From assembly GCA_900466745.1 (NCBI GenBank), contig UBNE01000001.1:62001-126000 (forward strand): 64,000 nucleotides of DNA. The letters are read 5' to 3'. The translations under genes were made by a program, and so were the position numbers. This DNA comes from Hyphomicrobiales bacterium (GTDB taxonomy: Bacteria; Pseudomonadota; Alphaproteobacteria; Rhizobiales; Beijerinckiaceae). Shown here in pieces: positions 8,880 to 18,880 of this stretch. Below the pieces are notes generated by a model, which was not told the DNA's origin, did no database searches, and saw only the letters and a program-made list of their open reading frames with translations. Every line of letters begins with the position of its first letter. Within the stretch, counting starts at the first letter, position 1.

Positions 8880-9050
8880 ACCGGGCTTGCGCTCCCGCAG
8901 GGCGGCCATGCTTCCTTTGCGGGCTGTCGGGAATTATGCTGCGCTGTCATGCCGCAGGCGAGGGGCACCCTTGCATTCAAACGGAGTTACGCCCAGCATT
9001 TCTCTTGCCATCTTTTGAACAACAAGGGGGCGCTGCCGAAGGTGGGGCCA

Positions 9051-10292
9051 ATGCGTTCACTGGTTGCAAGGATGCTGTCGCGGCTGGCGATCGAGCCGCG
9101 GATAGACGTGGTTTTTCCGGACGGGACGCTGCAGACGGTCGGGCATGGCACGGTGCCGCGGCTGCGCATGCGCATCGTCGATACGCCGACCGAGCTCAGG
9201 CTCGCGCTCAACCCCGAACTCGCCCTGGGCGAAGCGGTCATGGACGGGCGCGTCGTCGTCGAGCAGGGCTCGCTCTACGACCTGCTCGACGCGCTGGTGG
9301 CGGCGGTCCACAAGGCCAGGCCGCGGGGCTGGGGCAAGACGCTCGCCGGGCTGCGCACGGCGCTGCGGCGTTTCCACCAGCACAACACGCCGGCGCTGGC
9401 GAAGCGCAACGTCGCGCATCACTACGATCTGAAGAGCGATTTCTTCAGGCTCTTCCTCGATCCCGACATGCAGTATTCCTGCGCCTATTTCGCCCGGCCC
9501 GAGATGACGCTGGCCGAGGCGCAGCTCGCCAAGAAGCGCCATATCATGGGCAAGCTCGACCTCGCGCCGGGCCAGCGCGTGCTCGATATCGGCTGCGGCT
9601 GGGGCGGGATGGCGCTGTCGATCGCGGGCGAGACGGGAGCTTCCGTCACGGGCATCACCCTGTCCGAGGAGCAGCTCGCCATTGCCAGGCAGCGCGGCGC
9701 CGAATCCGGCCTGCCGGTCGAATTCCGGCTGCAGGACTACCGCCACCTGACCGAGAGCTTCGACCGCATCGTCTCGGTCGGCATGTTCGAGCATGTCGGC
9801 GTCGGCTACTATCGCGACTATTTCCGCAAGGTCCGCGAACTGCTGACCGATGACGGCGTCGCTTTGATCCACACCATCGGCCGCTCCTCGCCGCCGGGCG
9901 CCACCAACCCCTTCATCGCCAAGTACATCTTTCCCGGCGGCTATATTCCCGCCATGTCGGAGGTGGCGGCGGCGATCGAGAAGGAAGGGCTCGTCATCAC
10001 CGATGTCGAGGTGCTGCGCATCCATTACGCCGAGACGCTGAAGGCCTGGCGCGAGAACTTCCTCGCCCGGCGCAAGGAGGCGGTGGCGATGTATGACGAG
10101 CGCTTCGCCCGGATGTGGGAATTCTATCTGGCCGCCTCCGAGGCGAGCTTCCGGCATGACGATCTGGTGGTGTTCCAGTTCCAGCTCGCCAAGAAACTCG
10201 ACGGCCTGCCGGTCACGCGCGGCTATATCGAGGCGCGCGAGGGCGAGCTTGGGCGGGAGCCGGCTGCGGCGAAGGTTGCCGGGTCGGCTTAG
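9051..10292 (+). CDS. cfa: Cyclopropane-fatty-acyl-phospholipid synthase
   Basis: This 413-residue methyltransferase should add a methylene bridge from S-adenosylmethionine to unsaturated acyl chains of membrane phospholipids. The SAM-binding motif is VLDIGCGWGGMAL. The family signature RNVAHHYDLKSDFFRLFLDP precedes it, and GMFEHVGVGYYRDYF and HTIGR follow. The start at 9051 is preceded by GGTGGGG; an extension back to 8949 is possible but lacks family similarity. The gene is monocistronic, with a family C repeat after it. Cfa is commonly induced in stationary phase, but no EcfG-type box was seen upstream. Confidence 0.92.
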   Translation: MRSLVARMLSRLAIEPRIDVVFPDGTLQTVGHGTVPRLRMRIVDTPTELRLALNPELALGEAVMDGRVVVEQGSLYDLLDALVAAVHKARPRGWGKTLAGLRTALRRFHQHNTPALAKRNVAHHYDLKSDFFRLFLDPDMQYSCAYFARPEMTLAEAQLAKKRHIMGKLDLAPGQRVLDIGCGWGGMALSIAGETGASVTGITLSEEQLAIARQRGAESGLPVEFRLQDYRHLTESFDRIVSVGMFEHVGVGYYRDYFRKVRELLTDDGVALIHTIGRSSPPGATNPFIAKYIFPGGYIPAMSEVAAAIEKEGLVITDVEVLRIHYAETLKAWRENFLARRKEAVAMYDERFARMWEFYLAASEASFRHDDLVVFQFQLAKKLDGLPVTRGYIEAREGELGREPAAAKVAGSA

Positions 10293-10307
10293 GCAAGCCC
10301 CGCCTGC

Positions 10308-10450
10308 GTCATTCCGGGGCGCCGCTAGGCGGCGAAGCCGGAACCCAGAACCGATGCGGGTCTTCAAAAGGGCTTTTGCCGGTGCGCCTCTCAATCAGGC
10401 ACGCCGGTTCTGGGTGCCGGGCTCTTTGCTGCGCAAAGCCCCGGAATGAC
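10308..10450. repeat. Intergenic long inverted repeat, family C, copy 2
   Basis: It is bounded by GTCATTCCGGGGC and GCCCCGGAATGAC. The inner arms CCGGAACCCAGAACC and GGTTCTGGGTGCCGG are complementary with one mismatch. It sits between the convergent cfa and HTH-citrate synthase genes. Compare 1754-1899 and 13451-13597. Confidence 0.85.
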
Positions 10451-10464
10451 GGCGCGGTTGCAGC

Positions 10465-11604
10465 TTAAGCCGGCTCCGGCCCGACATAGCGGGCGCGAGG
10501 CCGGATCAGCCGGCCGGTCTCGTTCTGCTCCAGCGCATGGGCGATCCAGCCCGTGCAGCGGGCGGCCGCGAAGATCTGGAAGGAAACGTCCGGGGCCAGC
10601 CCGAGCCGGGCCGCGATCGCGGTCAGCACGAAGTCGATATTGGGCTCCTCGCCGGTCAGCGCCGCGACGGCCCGGCGCACCTCCTCATAGGCCGGCGGCA
10701 AGGTGAAGGCCGCGAGCAGGCCGCGCGCCCGCGCATCGCCGTTAGGGTAGAGCGGGTGGCCGAAGCCGGGCAAGGGCACCCCCGCCGCGAGGCGGGCGGA
10801 AATCGCGCCCTTCGTCCCGTCCTCCGCGATCTCCCGCATCAGCCCGAGCACGCGCGACGCCATGCCGCCATGCAGCGGCCCCGAAAGCGTGGCGAGCCCG
10901 GCCAGCACGCAGGCTGCCAGCGAGGCGCGCGTCGAGGCCGCGACGCGGACCGCGAAGGTCGAGGCGTTGAGCTCATGGTCGGCGAGCAGAACGAGAGCGC
11001 GGCGGATCAGGTCGGCCCCGCGCGCATCGCAGCCCCAGGCCTGCGCCAGCCGAAGATGGATCGGCCCCTGGCCCGGCCGCCCGGCAATGGCGTCGACCAG
11101 CGCGTCGAGCACCGAGGCGGCCTCGAGATAGAGCGCCTTCTTCGCGCGCCCGGCCATGGCGGCATCGCCGGCGGCGCGCGCGGCGATGACCGCGAAGATC
11201 CGCTGCCGGGCCGGTGCCTCCGGGACGATCGTGAACAGCGGCGGGAAGCGCTGCGAGCCGCAATCCCAGAGCAGCCGCGCGACATCCTCCAGCTTCGCCG
11301 TCTCGGCCAGCTTCTCGGCGTCCTGCCCGCGATACCAGAGCCTGCCGCGCTGGATCGTGGCGATGCCCGAGGCCAGGATCGGCTCGCCGAAGGCGATCGC
11401 ATCCTCGGCGATGGCGGCGGGCTTGCGGCCACGCGCCTTGCGCCGTTCGAGCCGCGCCACGTCCTCGGCCCGGTAGAGGCGGCGTCGCGAATCGGCCGCG
11501 TCGCCGCGCACCTCGATCAGCCCGCGGCTGACATAGGCGTAGAGCGTCTGCGGCTTCAGCCCGAGTCGCGCCATTGCCTGTTGCGCCGTCAGCCAGTCGT
11601 TCAT
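10465..11604 (-). CDS. Citrate synthase family protein with N-terminal helix-turn-helix domain
   Basis: This 379-residue fusion starts with a MerR/excisionase-like winged helix (WLTAQQAMARLGLKPQTLYA to RRRLYRAEDVARLERRKA, residues 4-57). A citrate synthase fold follows. The catalytic triad is conserved: H245 (GPLHGG), H283 (GFGHPLY) and D324 (NIDF). It may therefore be an active enzyme, a metabolite-sensing regulator, or both. It is divergent from a second citrate synthase homologue with an 89-bp gap containing repeated TTGAT half-sites, which suggests it controls both promoters. HTH-citrate synthase fusions occur in other Rhizobiales; the regulatory role is inference. Confidence 0.85.
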   Translation of the reverse strand: MNDWLTAQQAMARLGLKPQTLYAYVSRGLIEVRGDAADSRRRLYRAEDVARLERRKARGRKPAAIAEDAIAFGEPILASGIATIQRGRLWYRGQDAEKLAETAKLEDVARLLWDCGSQRFPPLFTIVPEAPARQRIFAVIAARAAGDAAMAGRAKKALYLEAASVLDALVDAIAGRPGQGPIHLRLAQAWGCDARGADLIRRALVLLADHELNASTFAVRVAASTRASLAACVLAGLATLSGPLHGGMASRVLGLMREIAEDGTKGAISARLAAGVPLPGFGHPLYPNGDARARGLLAAFTLPPAYEEVRRAVAALTGEEPNIDFVLTAIAARLGLAPDVSFQIFAAARCTGWIAHALEQNETGRLIRPRARYVGPEPA

Positions 11605-11615
11605 CGGAATATATA

Positions 11616-11639
11616 TTGATTATATCGATCAAGATTGAT
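11616..11639. promoter_or_regulatory. Three TTGAT half-sites between divergent citrate synthase genes
   Basis: TTGAT (11616-11620), ATCAA (11628-11632) and TTGAT (11635-11639) form two overlapping inverted repeats, with spacers of 7 and 2 bp, in an unusually AT-rich island. They lie only 12 bp from the start codon of the HTH-citrate synthase and 55 bp from that of its partner. This is a good operator candidate for the HTH-citrate synthase itself. Confidence 0.5.
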
Positions 11640-11693
11640 TCTAGCGCCGAAGCTCACGATCCTCAAGGCGTCAGATGTTGAGGAGAATCCGCC

Positions 11694-12770
11694 ATGTCCG
11701 ATGGCCTTGAAGATGTCGTTGCCGCCCATACCGTGCTCTCGGAGGTCGATGGAGCGGCGGGCCGGCTGGTGATGCGCGGCCACAGCCTGGACGCGCTCGC
11801 GGGCCACACCTCCTTCGAGGAGATGGCGGCGCTGATGCTCGACGGTTTCGTGCCGAATCTGCCACGACAGAAGCAGTTGCAGGTCGCGCTGGGCGAGGCC
11901 CGCAAGGAGCTGTTCGAGACGATCGTCAGCGATGCCGTGCCGGCGGCGCTCTCGCCCGTCGAGATGGTCCGCGCGATGACGGCGCTGATCCCGGACGGCG
12001 AGGGCGCCGGCGTGGTCCTGAAGCTGCTGGCGGCGCCGGCGGTCTTCACCCCGGCGGCGCTCAGGCTGCGGCGCGGGCTCGCCCCGGTCGCGCCCGATCC
12101 GTCCCTGTCGCAGGCGGCCGATACGCTGCGCATGCTGACCGGCGCGGCGCCGACCCCGCAGCAGGCCGCCGCGCTCGACACCTATCTCGTCACCGTGGCC
12201 GATCACGGCCTCAACGCCTCGACCTTCGCCGCGCGCGTGGTCGCCTCGACCCGGGCCGGCCTGGTCTCGGCCGTGCTGGCCGGGATCAGCGCCCTGAAGG
12301 GGCCGCTTCATGGCGGCGCGCCCGGCCCGGTCATCGAGATGCTCGACGCCATCGGCGCGCCGGCCGATGCCCGCGCCTGGCTGGAGGCGGCGCTGGACCG
12401 GGGCGACCGGCTGATGGGCTTCGGCCACCGCATCTACCGGGTGCGCGATCCGCGCGCCGACGCCCTGAAGGGCGCGATCCGCCGGCTCGGCGCCGATGCC
12501 GGGCGGCTCGCCTTGGCCGAGGCGGTCGAGCAGGCGGCGCTCGCCATCCTGCGCGAGCGCAAGCCGAACCGGACGCTGGAGACCAATGTCGAGTTCTACA
12601 CGGCGCTGCTGCTGGAGGCGCTCGGCTTCACGCCGGATTCCTTCACCTGCGTCTTCGCGCTGGGCCGGACGACGGGTTGGCTCGCCCATGCCCATGAACA
12701 GATCGCCGGCGGCAAGCTGATCCGCCCGCAATCGGTCTATGTCGGCCCGCAGCCGCGGCAGGCGGCTTAG
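11694..12770 (+). CDS. Citrate synthase/methylcitrate synthase family protein
   Basis: This 358-residue protein condenses, by family, oxaloacetate with acetyl-CoA or propionyl-CoA. H206 (GPLHGG) and H245 (GFGHRIYRVRDPRA) match the two catalytic histidines. The position of the catalytic Asp holds Glu (E300 in TNVEFYTALL). AGGAG precedes the ATG. It is shorter than the ~430-residue type II housekeeping enzymes, so it is probably a specialised paralogue. It is divergent from and probably regulated by the HTH-citrate synthase at 10465-11604. Substrate choice is not readable. Confidence 0.85.
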   Translation: MSDGLEDVVAAHTVLSEVDGAAGRLVMRGHSLDALAGHTSFEEMAALMLDGFVPNLPRQKQLQVALGEARKELFETIVSDAVPAALSPVEMVRAMTALIPDGEGAGVVLKLLAAPAVFTPAALRLRRGLAPVAPDPSLSQAADTLRMLTGAAPTPQQAAALDTYLVTVADHGLNASTFAARVVASTRAGLVSAVLAGISALKGPLHGGAPGPVIEMLDAIGAPADARAWLEAALDRGDRLMGFGHRIYRVRDPRADALKGAIRRLGADAGRLALAEAVEQAALAILRERKPNRTLETNVEFYTALLLEALGFTPDSFTCVFALGRTTGWLAHAHEQIAGGKLIRPQSVYVGPQPRQAA

Positions 12771-12860
12771 GCATCGGACCGGAAAGTGGAATCCGCTTTT
12801 CGGAAAAATCCGATGCGCCAGCAATGAGATGGATCATCCGTAAGTACGCGCGATGACCTA
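12771..12860. repeat. Intergenic repeat, family B, copy 1
   Basis: The element starts GCATCGGACCG and contains a hairpin (AAAGTGGA ATCCGCTTT) followed by TTCGGAAAAATCCGATGC. It ends at GATGACCTAG. Its terminal CTAG supplies the TAG stop of hutD (12858-12860). Related copies are at 38071-38175, 42190-42262, 45003-45108 and, degenerate, 50440-50529. Confidence 0.85.
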
Positions 12861-13421
12861 GCGCGCCGGGGCCAGCTTCACGACGAACAGCTCGCCGCCG
12901 TTCCGGGCGGCGAGTTTTGCTGTGGCGGGAGCTGCGAGGACGGCGCTGTCCCCGGCGGCGAGCGCCGTGCCGTCCACCTGCCAATCGCCTTGATGCGCCA
13001 CGAGAACCAGCAGTCCCCGCTCGGCCGCGATCTCCCGCGATCCGCCGCTCAGCCTTTCGACGCTGTGGCGCCACGCCCCGCGTCGGCTCATGACATTCAG
13101 ATCGTCGATCGGCCCGTCGACCAGCACGCCCTTCACGCCCCGGTCCGCGGCGAAGAAGAACGGGGCGGCGGTACGGTCGAGCGAAACCGTCTCGCCGTCG
13201 TCGAAGGCGAGGCGGATGCCGTTCCCGGTCAGCACCGACAGCGTCCGGTCGATGCCGGGGAAGGCGGAGAACGGCCCGTCTGCGCCCACATGCGCCATCG
13301 AGATGCGCCAGTCGAAATCGCTGAGGGGGGCTCCCTCGGGAAAAACCGCGATCTCGGTGGTGGTGCCGCCGCCGTTCTTCCAGGGCATGACCTTGCAGTC
13401 GGCGGCGCGGATGATGCGCAT
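12858..13421 (-). CDS. hutD: HutD family protein
   Basis: This 187-residue cupin-fold protein is associated with histidine utilisation. The N-terminal MPWKNGGGTTTEIAVFPEG and DFDWRISMAHV motifs are diagnostic for HutD. Its biochemical role is not established; in Pseudomonas it has been proposed to limit hut activity by binding a pathway intermediate. It lies downstream of hutU in the same direction, separated by a 184-bp gap occupied by a family C repeat, so it may be co-transcribed or separately expressed. Its TAG stop lies in a family B repeat. Confidence 0.9.
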   Translation of the reverse strand: MRIIRAADCKVMPWKNGGGTTTEIAVFPEGAPLSDFDWRISMAHVGADGPFSAFPGIDRTLSVLTGNGIRLAFDDGETVSLDRTAAPFFFAADRGVKGVLVDGPIDDLNVMSRRGAWRHSVERLSGGSREIAAERGLLVLVAHQGDWQVDGTALAAGDSAVLAAPATAKLAARNGGELFVVKLAPAR

Positions 13422-13450
13422 GATCCTTGTTTCTCCGCTCGGAACCGCGT

Positions 13451-13597
13451 GTCATTCCGGGGCATGGCGAAGCCATGAGCCCGGAACCCGGAACCGATAC
13501 CCTACCCGAATGAATCGGGGAGTTTGCAGAACCAATGCGAAGATCGGCATCGGTTCCAGGTTCCGGGCTCGGCGCTGGCGCGCCGCCCCGGAATGAC
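13451..13597. repeat. Intergenic long inverted repeat, family C, copy 3
   Basis: It is bounded by GTCATTCCGGGGC and GCCCCGGAATGAC, with inner complementary arms such as GAGCCCGGAACC and GGTTCCGGGCTC. It is inserted between hutU and hutD and could attenuate expression of hutD relative to the rest of the operon. Confidence 0.85.
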
Positions 13598-13605
13598 ACG
13601 AAGGC

Positions 13606-15273
13606 TCAGCCCAGGATGCCCGGCAGGTCGAGCCCCTTCTCGCGGGCGCAGTCCAGCGCGATGTCGTAGCCGGCATCGGCATGGCGCATCACGCCGGTCG
13701 CCGGGTCGTTCCAGAGCACGCGCCCGAGGCGGGCGGCGGCGTCCTCCGTGCCGTCGGCGCAGATCACCACGCCCGCATGCTGCGAGAAGCCCATGCCGAC
13801 GCCGCCGCCATGATGCAGCGAAACCCAGGTCGCGCCGGAGGCCGTGTTGAGCAGGGCGTTGAGCAGCGGCCAGTCGGAAACCGCGTCCGAGCCGTCCTTC
13901 ATCGCCTCGGTCTCGCGGTTCGGCGAGGCGACCGAGCCGGAATCGAGATGGTCGCGGCCGATCACGACCGGCGCCTTCAATTCGCCCTTGGCGACCATCT
14001 CGTTGAAGGCGAGGCCGAGGCGGTGGCGGTCGCCGAGGCCGACCCAGCAGATGCGTGCCGGCAGGCCCTGGAAGGCGATGCGCTCGCGCGCCATGTCGAG
14101 CCAGTTGTGCAGGTGCGCGTTGTCGGGCAAGAGCTCCTTCACCTTGGCGTCGGTCTTGTAGATATCCTCCGGATCGCCCGAGAGCGCGGCCCAGCGGAAC
14201 GGGCCGATGCCGCGGCAGAACAGCGGGCGGATATAGGCCGGGACGAAGCCCGGGAAGGCGAAGGCGTTCTCCAGCCCCTCTTCCTTGGCGACCTGCCGGA
14301 TGTTGTTGCCGTAGTCGAAGACGGGCAAGCCCATCTGCTGGAAGGCGATCATCGCCTCGACATGCTCGCGCATCGAGGCGCGCGCCGCCTTCTCGACCGC
14401 CTTCGGATCGCCCTCGCGGCGCTGCTTCCACTCGCCCATGGTCCAGCCCTTCGGCAGGTAGCCGTTGACCGGGTCGTGCGCCGAGGTCTGGTCGGTGACC
14501 ATGTCGGGGCGGATGCCGCGGCGGACCATCTCGGGCAGGATCTCGGCGCAGTTGCCGATGAGGCCGACCGACTTCGCCTCGCCGGCCTTGGTCCAACGGG
14601 CGATCATCTCCAGCGCCTCGTCGAGCGTCTGCGCCTTCTCGTCGAGATAGCGGGTGCGCAGGCGGAACTCGATCGAATCCGGATTGCACTCGACGGCGAG
14701 GCAGGAGGCGCCGGCCATCACCGCGGCCAGCGGCTGCGCGCCGCCCATGCCGCCGAGGCCGCCGGTCAGGACCCATTTGCCCTTGAGGTTGCCGCCATAG
14801 TGCTGGCGGCCAGCCTCGACGAAGGTCTCGTAGGTGCCCTGCACGATCCCTTGCGTGCCGATATAGATCCAGGAGCCGGCCGTCATCTGGCCGTACATGG
14901 CGAGCCCCTTCCTGTCGAGCTCGTTGAAATGATCCCAGTTGGCCCAGTGCGGCACGAGGTTGGAGTTGGCGATCAGGACGCGCGGCGCGTCCTTGTGCGT
15001 GCGGAACACGCCGACCGGCTTGCCGGACTGGACGAGCAGCGTCTCGTCGGCCTCGAGCCCGCGCAGCGCCGCGACGATGCGGTCGAAATCCTCCCAGGAG
15101 CGCGCGGCCCGGCCGATGCCGCCATAGACGACCAGCTCATGCGGGTTCTCGGCGACGGTCGGGTCGAGATTGTTCATCAGCATGCGCAGCGGCGCCTCGG
15201 TCAGCCAGCTTTTGGCGGTGAGCGCGGTCCCGGTCGCGGCGCGGATGGTGCGGGTGTTGTCGAGGCGGGTCAT
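13606..15273 (-). CDS. hutU: Urocanate hydratase (urocanase)
   Basis: This 555-residue enzyme catalyses the second step of histidine breakdown, urocanate to 4-imidazolone-5-propionate, with tightly bound NAD. The NAD site [18 protein letters not shown] and the active-site Cys region [17 protein letters not shown] are both intact, and the length is that of the family (~557). The ATG (15271-15273) overlaps the hutG stop by 4 bp. It is the last gene of the hutIHGU block, whose promoter should lie before hutI. Confidence 0.96.
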   Translation of the reverse strand: MTRLDNTRTIRAATGTALTAKSWLTEAPLRMLMNNLDPTVAENPHELVVYGGIGRAARSWEDFDRIVAALRGLEADETLLVQSGKPVGVFRTHKDAPRVLIANSNLVPHWANWDHFNELDRKGLAMYGQMTAGSWIYIGTQGIVQGTYETFVEAGRQHYGGNLKGKWVLTGGLGGMGGAQPLAAVMAGASCLAVECNPDSIEFRLRTRYLDEKAQTLDEALEMIARWTKAGEAKSVGLIGNCAEILPEMVRRGIRPDMVTDQTSAHDPVNGYLPKGWTMGEWKQRREGDPKAVEKAARASMREHVEAMIAFQQMGLPVFDYGNNIRQVAKEEGLENAFAFPGFVPAYIRPLFCRGIGPFRWAALSGDPEDIYKTDAKVKELLPDNAHLHNWLDMARERIAFQGLPARICWVGLGDRHRLGLAFNEMVAKGELKAPVVIGRDHLDSGSVASPNRETEAMKDGSDAVSDWPLLNALLNTASGATWVSLHHGGGVGMGFSQHAGVVICADGTEDAAARLGRVLWNDPATGVMRHADAGYDIALDCAREKGLDLPGILG

Positions 15274-16079
15274 GAACGGCTCCGTTCGATGGCTGCTGCT
15301 GCGGCAAGCGCGGCTTCGATGATGGCGGACAGGGCGCTCTGCAGGCTGGCGGCCTTCGTCGCGTCGAAGGTCCAGGGCGCGGCTTCCTCGGCGAGATAGG
15401 CCGAGAGCGCGATCTCCATCTGCAGCGCGTGGACGCCCTCGAAGGGGCGCCCGTAATGGCGCGTGATCCAGCCGCCCTTGAAGCGGCCGTTGAGGATCTG
15501 GGTGAGAGGCTGGCCGGCCATGGCGGCGACGGCTGCGGTCTCGACGCCGGGCGCGCAGCTCTGGCCGGAATTGGTGCCGAGGTTGAGCGTCGGCAGCGTG
15601 CCCTCGAACAGGCGCGGGATCACCGACTTGATCGAGTGGCAATCCCAGAGCACGCAATAGCCGTGCTCGGCCTTGACCCGTGCGATCTCGTTGGCGAGCG
15701 CCGTGTGATAGGGCTGGAAATAGGCCGCCTTGCGCCGCTCGATCTCGGCCGAGTCCGGGGCCGTCCGCCAGATCGGCGCCCCGTCGAAGGTCGTGGTCGG
15801 CACCAGCTCGGTCGTCGCCTGGCCCGGATAGAGCGAGACGCCGGCCGGGTCGCGGTTGAGGTCGATGACGAAGCGCGAGAGCTGGGCCTCGACGATGGTC
15901 GGCCGGAACGGTGCGGCGAAGCCGTAGAGCTGGCGCATATGCCAGTCGGTATCCTCGACCAGCTTTCCGCGTTCGTTGAGCTGCGCCGTGACCTCCGAGG
16001 GAACGCCGGTGCCGGGATGCGGCATCGAGAGGATGAGCGGGGAGGGGCCCCGCGTCACGGTGACGATCTCGGTGCTCAT
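15270..16079 (-). CDS. hutG: N-formylglutamate deformylase (N-formylglutamate amidohydrolase)
   Basis: This 269-residue hydrolase completes the pathway by splitting N-formylglutamate into glutamate and formate. Family motifs include [33 protein letters not shown] and LWDCHSIKS. It acts after HutF (18954-20318), so this organism uses the formate-releasing route rather than the direct formamide-releasing one. Its start overlaps the hutH stop by 4 bp and its stop overlaps the hutU start by 4 bp. Confidence 0.95.
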   Translation of the reverse strand: MSTEIVTVTRGPSPLILSMPHPGTGVPSEVTAQLNERGKLVEDTDWHMRQLYGFAAPFRPTIVEAQLSRFVIDLNRDPAGVSLYPGQATTELVPTTTFDGAPIWRTAPDSAEIERRKAAYFQPYHTALANEIARVKAEHGYCVLWDCHSIKSVIPRLFEGTLPTLNLGTNSGQSCAPGVETAAVAAMAGQPLTQILNGRFKGGWITRHYGRPFEGVHALQMEIALSAYLAEEAAPWTFDATKAASLQSALSAIIEAALAAAAAIERSRS

Positions 16080-17608
16080 GCGCTGCACTCGGCAAAGCTG
16101 TCGAGGCCCGCCGCCTTGCCGACGGCGCCGGAGAGCACGAGCTCGGTCGCGGCCGCGAGGTCGGGAGCGAGATAGCGGTCCTCGGTCAGCGGCGCGATCT
16201 TTTCGCGCAGGAGCGCCAGCACCGGCTCCAGCCGGGCGCTGGTCCTGAGCGGGCGGTGATGCTCGATCGCTTCCGCCGCCGCCATCAGTTCGACGCCGAT
16301 GACGCTGGCGGCATTCTTCGCCATGTCGATCAGGCGGAAGGCGCCATGCGTCGCCATCGAGACATGGTCTTCCTGGTTGGCCGACGTGGGAATGGTGTCG
16401 ACGGAAGCAGGATAGGCCTTCTGCTTGTTCTCGGAAGCCAGAGCCGCAGCCGTGACCTGCGCGATCATGAAGCCGGAGTTCAGCCCGGCATCGCGGGCGA
16501 GGAAGGGCGGCAGGCCGCTCATCACGGGGTCGACCAGCAGCGCCATGCGGCGCTCGGAGAGGTTGCCGATCTCGCAGACCGCCATGGCCAGGATGTCGGC
16601 GGCGAAGGCGACGGGCTCGGCGTGGAAATTGCCGCCCGAGACGATCTCGCCGGGGCCGAGCACCAGCGGGTTGTCGGTGACGGCGTTGGCTTCGATCGAG
16701 AGCGTCGCGGCGGCGTTGCCGATGAGGTCGCGCACGGCGCCCATCACCTGCGGCTGGCAGCGCAGCGAATAGGGGTCCTGCACCTTCGTATCGCCATGGC
16801 GGTGGCTCTCGCGGATGGCGCTGCCGGCGATCAGGTCGAGCAGGATTTTCGCGACCTTGATCTGGCCGGGCTGGCCGCGCAGCGACTGGATGCGCGGGTC
16901 GAACGGCGTGTCGGAGCCCTTCAGCGCATCGACGGAGAGCGCGCCGGCGACGAGCGCGGCATCGAAGACGCGGGCTATTGCCGCAAGCCCGGTCAGCGCG
17001 ATCGTGGTCGAGACCTGCGTGCCGTTGATCAGCGCGAGGCCTTCCTTGGCGCCGAGCGCGAGCGGGGTGAGGCCGGCGCGCTTTAGCGCCTCGGCCGCCG
17101 GCAGGGTCTCGCCCTTCAGGCGGATCTCGCCGAAGCCCATCAGGGCCGCGGTCATATGGGCGAGCGGGGCGAGGTCGCCGGAGGCGCCGACCGAGCCCTT
17201 GGCCGGGATTACCGGCAGGGCGTCGGCGCCGAGCGCGCCGGTCAGCGCCTCGATCACGGCGGGGCGCACGCCGGAGGCGCCGCGCGCCAGGCTCGCCGCC
17301 TTCATCGCCAGCAGCAGGCGCACCACGCCGTCGGGCAGGGCAGGGCCGGTGCCGACCGCATGCGAGAGGATCAGGTTGCGCTGGAGCGTGGCGAGATCGG
17401 CATCGGCGATGCGGACGCTGGCGAGCTTGCCGAAGCCGGTATTGACGCCATAGGTCACGGTGCCGGCGGCGACGATCTCCTCGACGATCTTCTGGCCGGA
17501 AGCGATGGAGGTGGCGCTGTCGCCGCCGAGCGAGGCGACGGCGCCGTCGAGGATGGCGCGCCAGTCGGTGAGGCGGGCTGCGCCCGGGTTCAGCGAAACC
17601 GTGGTCAT
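16076..17608 (-). CDS. hutH: Histidine ammonia-lyase (histidase)
   Basis: This 510-residue enzyme deaminates L-histidine to urocanate, the first step. The self-forming MIO electrophile comes from A142-S143-G144 in [14 protein letters not shown], the same numbering as in the Pseudomonas enzyme. TYGVNTGFG and [11 protein letters not shown] are further active-site regions. The ATG at 17606-17608 overlaps the hutI stop and the gene's own stop overlaps hutG, so four hut genes are joined by ATGA junctions. Confidence 0.97.
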   Translation of the reverse strand: MTTVSLNPGAARLTDWRAILDGAVASLGGDSATSIASGQKIVEEIVAAGTVTYGVNTGFGKLASVRIADADLATLQRNLILSHAVGTGPALPDGVVRLLLAMKAASLARGASGVRPAVIEALTGALGADALPVIPAKGSVGASGDLAPLAHMTAALMGFGEIRLKGETLPAAEALKRAGLTPLALGAKEGLALINGTQVSTTIALTGLAAIARVFDAALVAGALSVDALKGSDTPFDPRIQSLRGQPGQIKVAKILLDLIAGSAIRESHRHGDTKVQDPYSLRCQPQVMGAVRDLIGNAAATLSIEANAVTDNPLVLGPGEIVSGGNFHAEPVAFAADILAMAVCEIGNLSERRMALLVDPVMSGLPPFLARDAGLNSGFMIAQVTAAALASENKQKAYPASVDTIPTSANQEDHVSMATHGAFRLIDMAKNAASVIGVELMAAAEAIEHHRPLRTSARLEPVLALLREKIAPLTEDRYLAPDLAAATELVLSGAVGKAAGLDSFAECSA

Positions 17609-18837
17609 TGTCCGTTCCAGATGCGGGTGTGAAGCGGGTTGAAGCCGATGCGGTAGGCGAGCTCCGCCGGGCGCTCGATCTCCCAGATCGCGAGATCGCA
17701 ACGCTTGCCGGCCTCGATCGTGCCGATTTCCTCCTGAAGGCCGAGTGCCTTTGCGGCATGGCGGGTCAGGCCCGCCAGCGCCTCCTCAGGCGTCATGCGG
17801 AAGAGCGTGCAGGCCATGTTGAGCACCAGGAGCGGCGAGGTCAGCGGCGAGGAGCCAGGATTGGCGTCGGTCGCCAGCGCGATCGCCGCGCCGTGCTTGC
17901 GCATGAGCTCGATCGGCGGCTTCTGCGTCTCGCGCAGGAAATAGAAGGCGCCGGGCAGCACGACCGCGACAGTGCCGGCCTTGGCCATGGCGACGACGCC
18001 GTCTTCGTCGAGATATTCGAGATGGTCGGCGGACAGCGCGCCCATCTCGGCCGCGAGCCTGGCGCCGTGGAGATTGGACAACTGCTCGGCATGGAGCTTG
18101 ATCGCGAGGCCCTTGGCCTTGGCGGCCTCGAAGACCTGCCGCGTCTCCTCCGGCGAGAAGGCGATGCCCTCGCAGAAGACGTCGACGGCGTCCGCCAGCC
18201 CCTCGGCCGCGACGGCATCGAGGATCGGGCCGGCGACGAGCGCGGCGTAATCGCCCGAGCGGCCCTTGTATTCCGGCGGCACGGCATGGGCGCCGAGGAA
18301 GGTGGTGCGGACGGTGACCGGCCGCTCGCGGCCGATGCGGCGCGCGACGCGCAATTGCTTGAGCTCCGCCTGCTGCTCCAGCCCGTAGCCCGACTTGATC
18401 TCGACGGTGGTGACGCCCTCGGCCATCAGCGCGGCGAGGCGCCGGTCGGCGGAGGCGAAGAGCGCGTCCTCGCTCGCCTCGCGCGTCGCCTTGACGGTGG
18501 AGAGGATGCCGCCGCCGGCCCGCGCGATCTCCTCATAGGTCGCGCCCTCGAGACGAAGCTCGAACTCATGCGCGCGGTCGCCGCCATAGACCAGATGGGT
18601 GTGGCAATCGATCAGGCCGGGCGTGATCCAGCGGCCGGCGCAGTCGACGGTCTCGGCCGCGGCGAAGGCGGGCGCTTCGGCGCGCGGACCGACGTAAAGG
18701 ATGCGCCCCTCGCGGCTTGCGATCACGCCGTCTTCGATTGTGCCATAGGGTGCGTCGATCGCCGGCGACATCGTCGCCAGCCGCGCATGGGTCCAGAGCT
18801 TGTCGCAAGCCAGCGTTTCACCGGGCGCTTTCGCCAC
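17605..18837 (-). CDS. hutI: Imidazolonepropionase
   Basis: This 410-residue metal-dependent amidohydrolase converts 4-imidazolone-5-propionate to formiminoglutamate. The metal-binding HxH is in [12 protein letters not shown], with [15 protein letters not shown] and [10 protein letters not shown] further on. The start is taken as GTG at 18835-18837 because GGGAGGA lies 6 nt upstream. A longer reading to 18921 would place the twin HutC operators inside the coding region, and its ATG lacks a binding site. It is the first gene of the hutIHGU operon. Confidence 0.94.
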   Translation of the reverse strand: MAKAPGETLACDKLWTHARLATMSPAIDAPYGTIEDGVIASREGRILYVGPRAEAPAFAAAETVDCAGRWITPGLIDCHTHLVYGGDRAHEFELRLEGATYEEIARAGGGILSTVKATREASEDALFASADRRLAALMAEGVTTVEIKSGYGLEQQAELKQLRVARRIGRERPVTVRTTFLGAHAVPPEYKGRSGDYAALVAGPILDAVAAEGLADAVDVFCEGIAFSPEETRQVFEAAKAKGLAIKLHAEQLSNLHGARLAAEMGALSADHLEYLDEDGVVAMAKAGTVAVVLPGAFYFLRETQKPPIELMRKHGAAIALATDANPGSSPLTSPLLVLNMACTLFRMTPEEALAGLTRHAAKALGLQEEIGTIEAGKRCDLAIWEIERPAELAYRIGFNPLHTRIWNGQ

Positions 18838-18880
18838 CGCGCATCCTCCCGCTACTCTTTGATCGAGGCCTATGCTATCT

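Noticed and set aside
8880-9050. EcfG-type promoter before cfa (GGAAT near 8931).
   Set aside because: The -35 deviates and no GTT lies at 16-17 bp.
10465-11604. The HTH-citrate synthase as a catalytically dead regulator.
   Set aside because: Both catalytic His and the catalytic Asp positions are conserved, so loss of activity cannot be claimed from sequence.
15270-17759. An 829-residue frame that would fuse an Arg-rich stretch to HutG.
   Set aside because: The extra N-terminal part lies out of frame over hutH and is low complexity. HutG itself starts at 16079 with an ATGA overlap.
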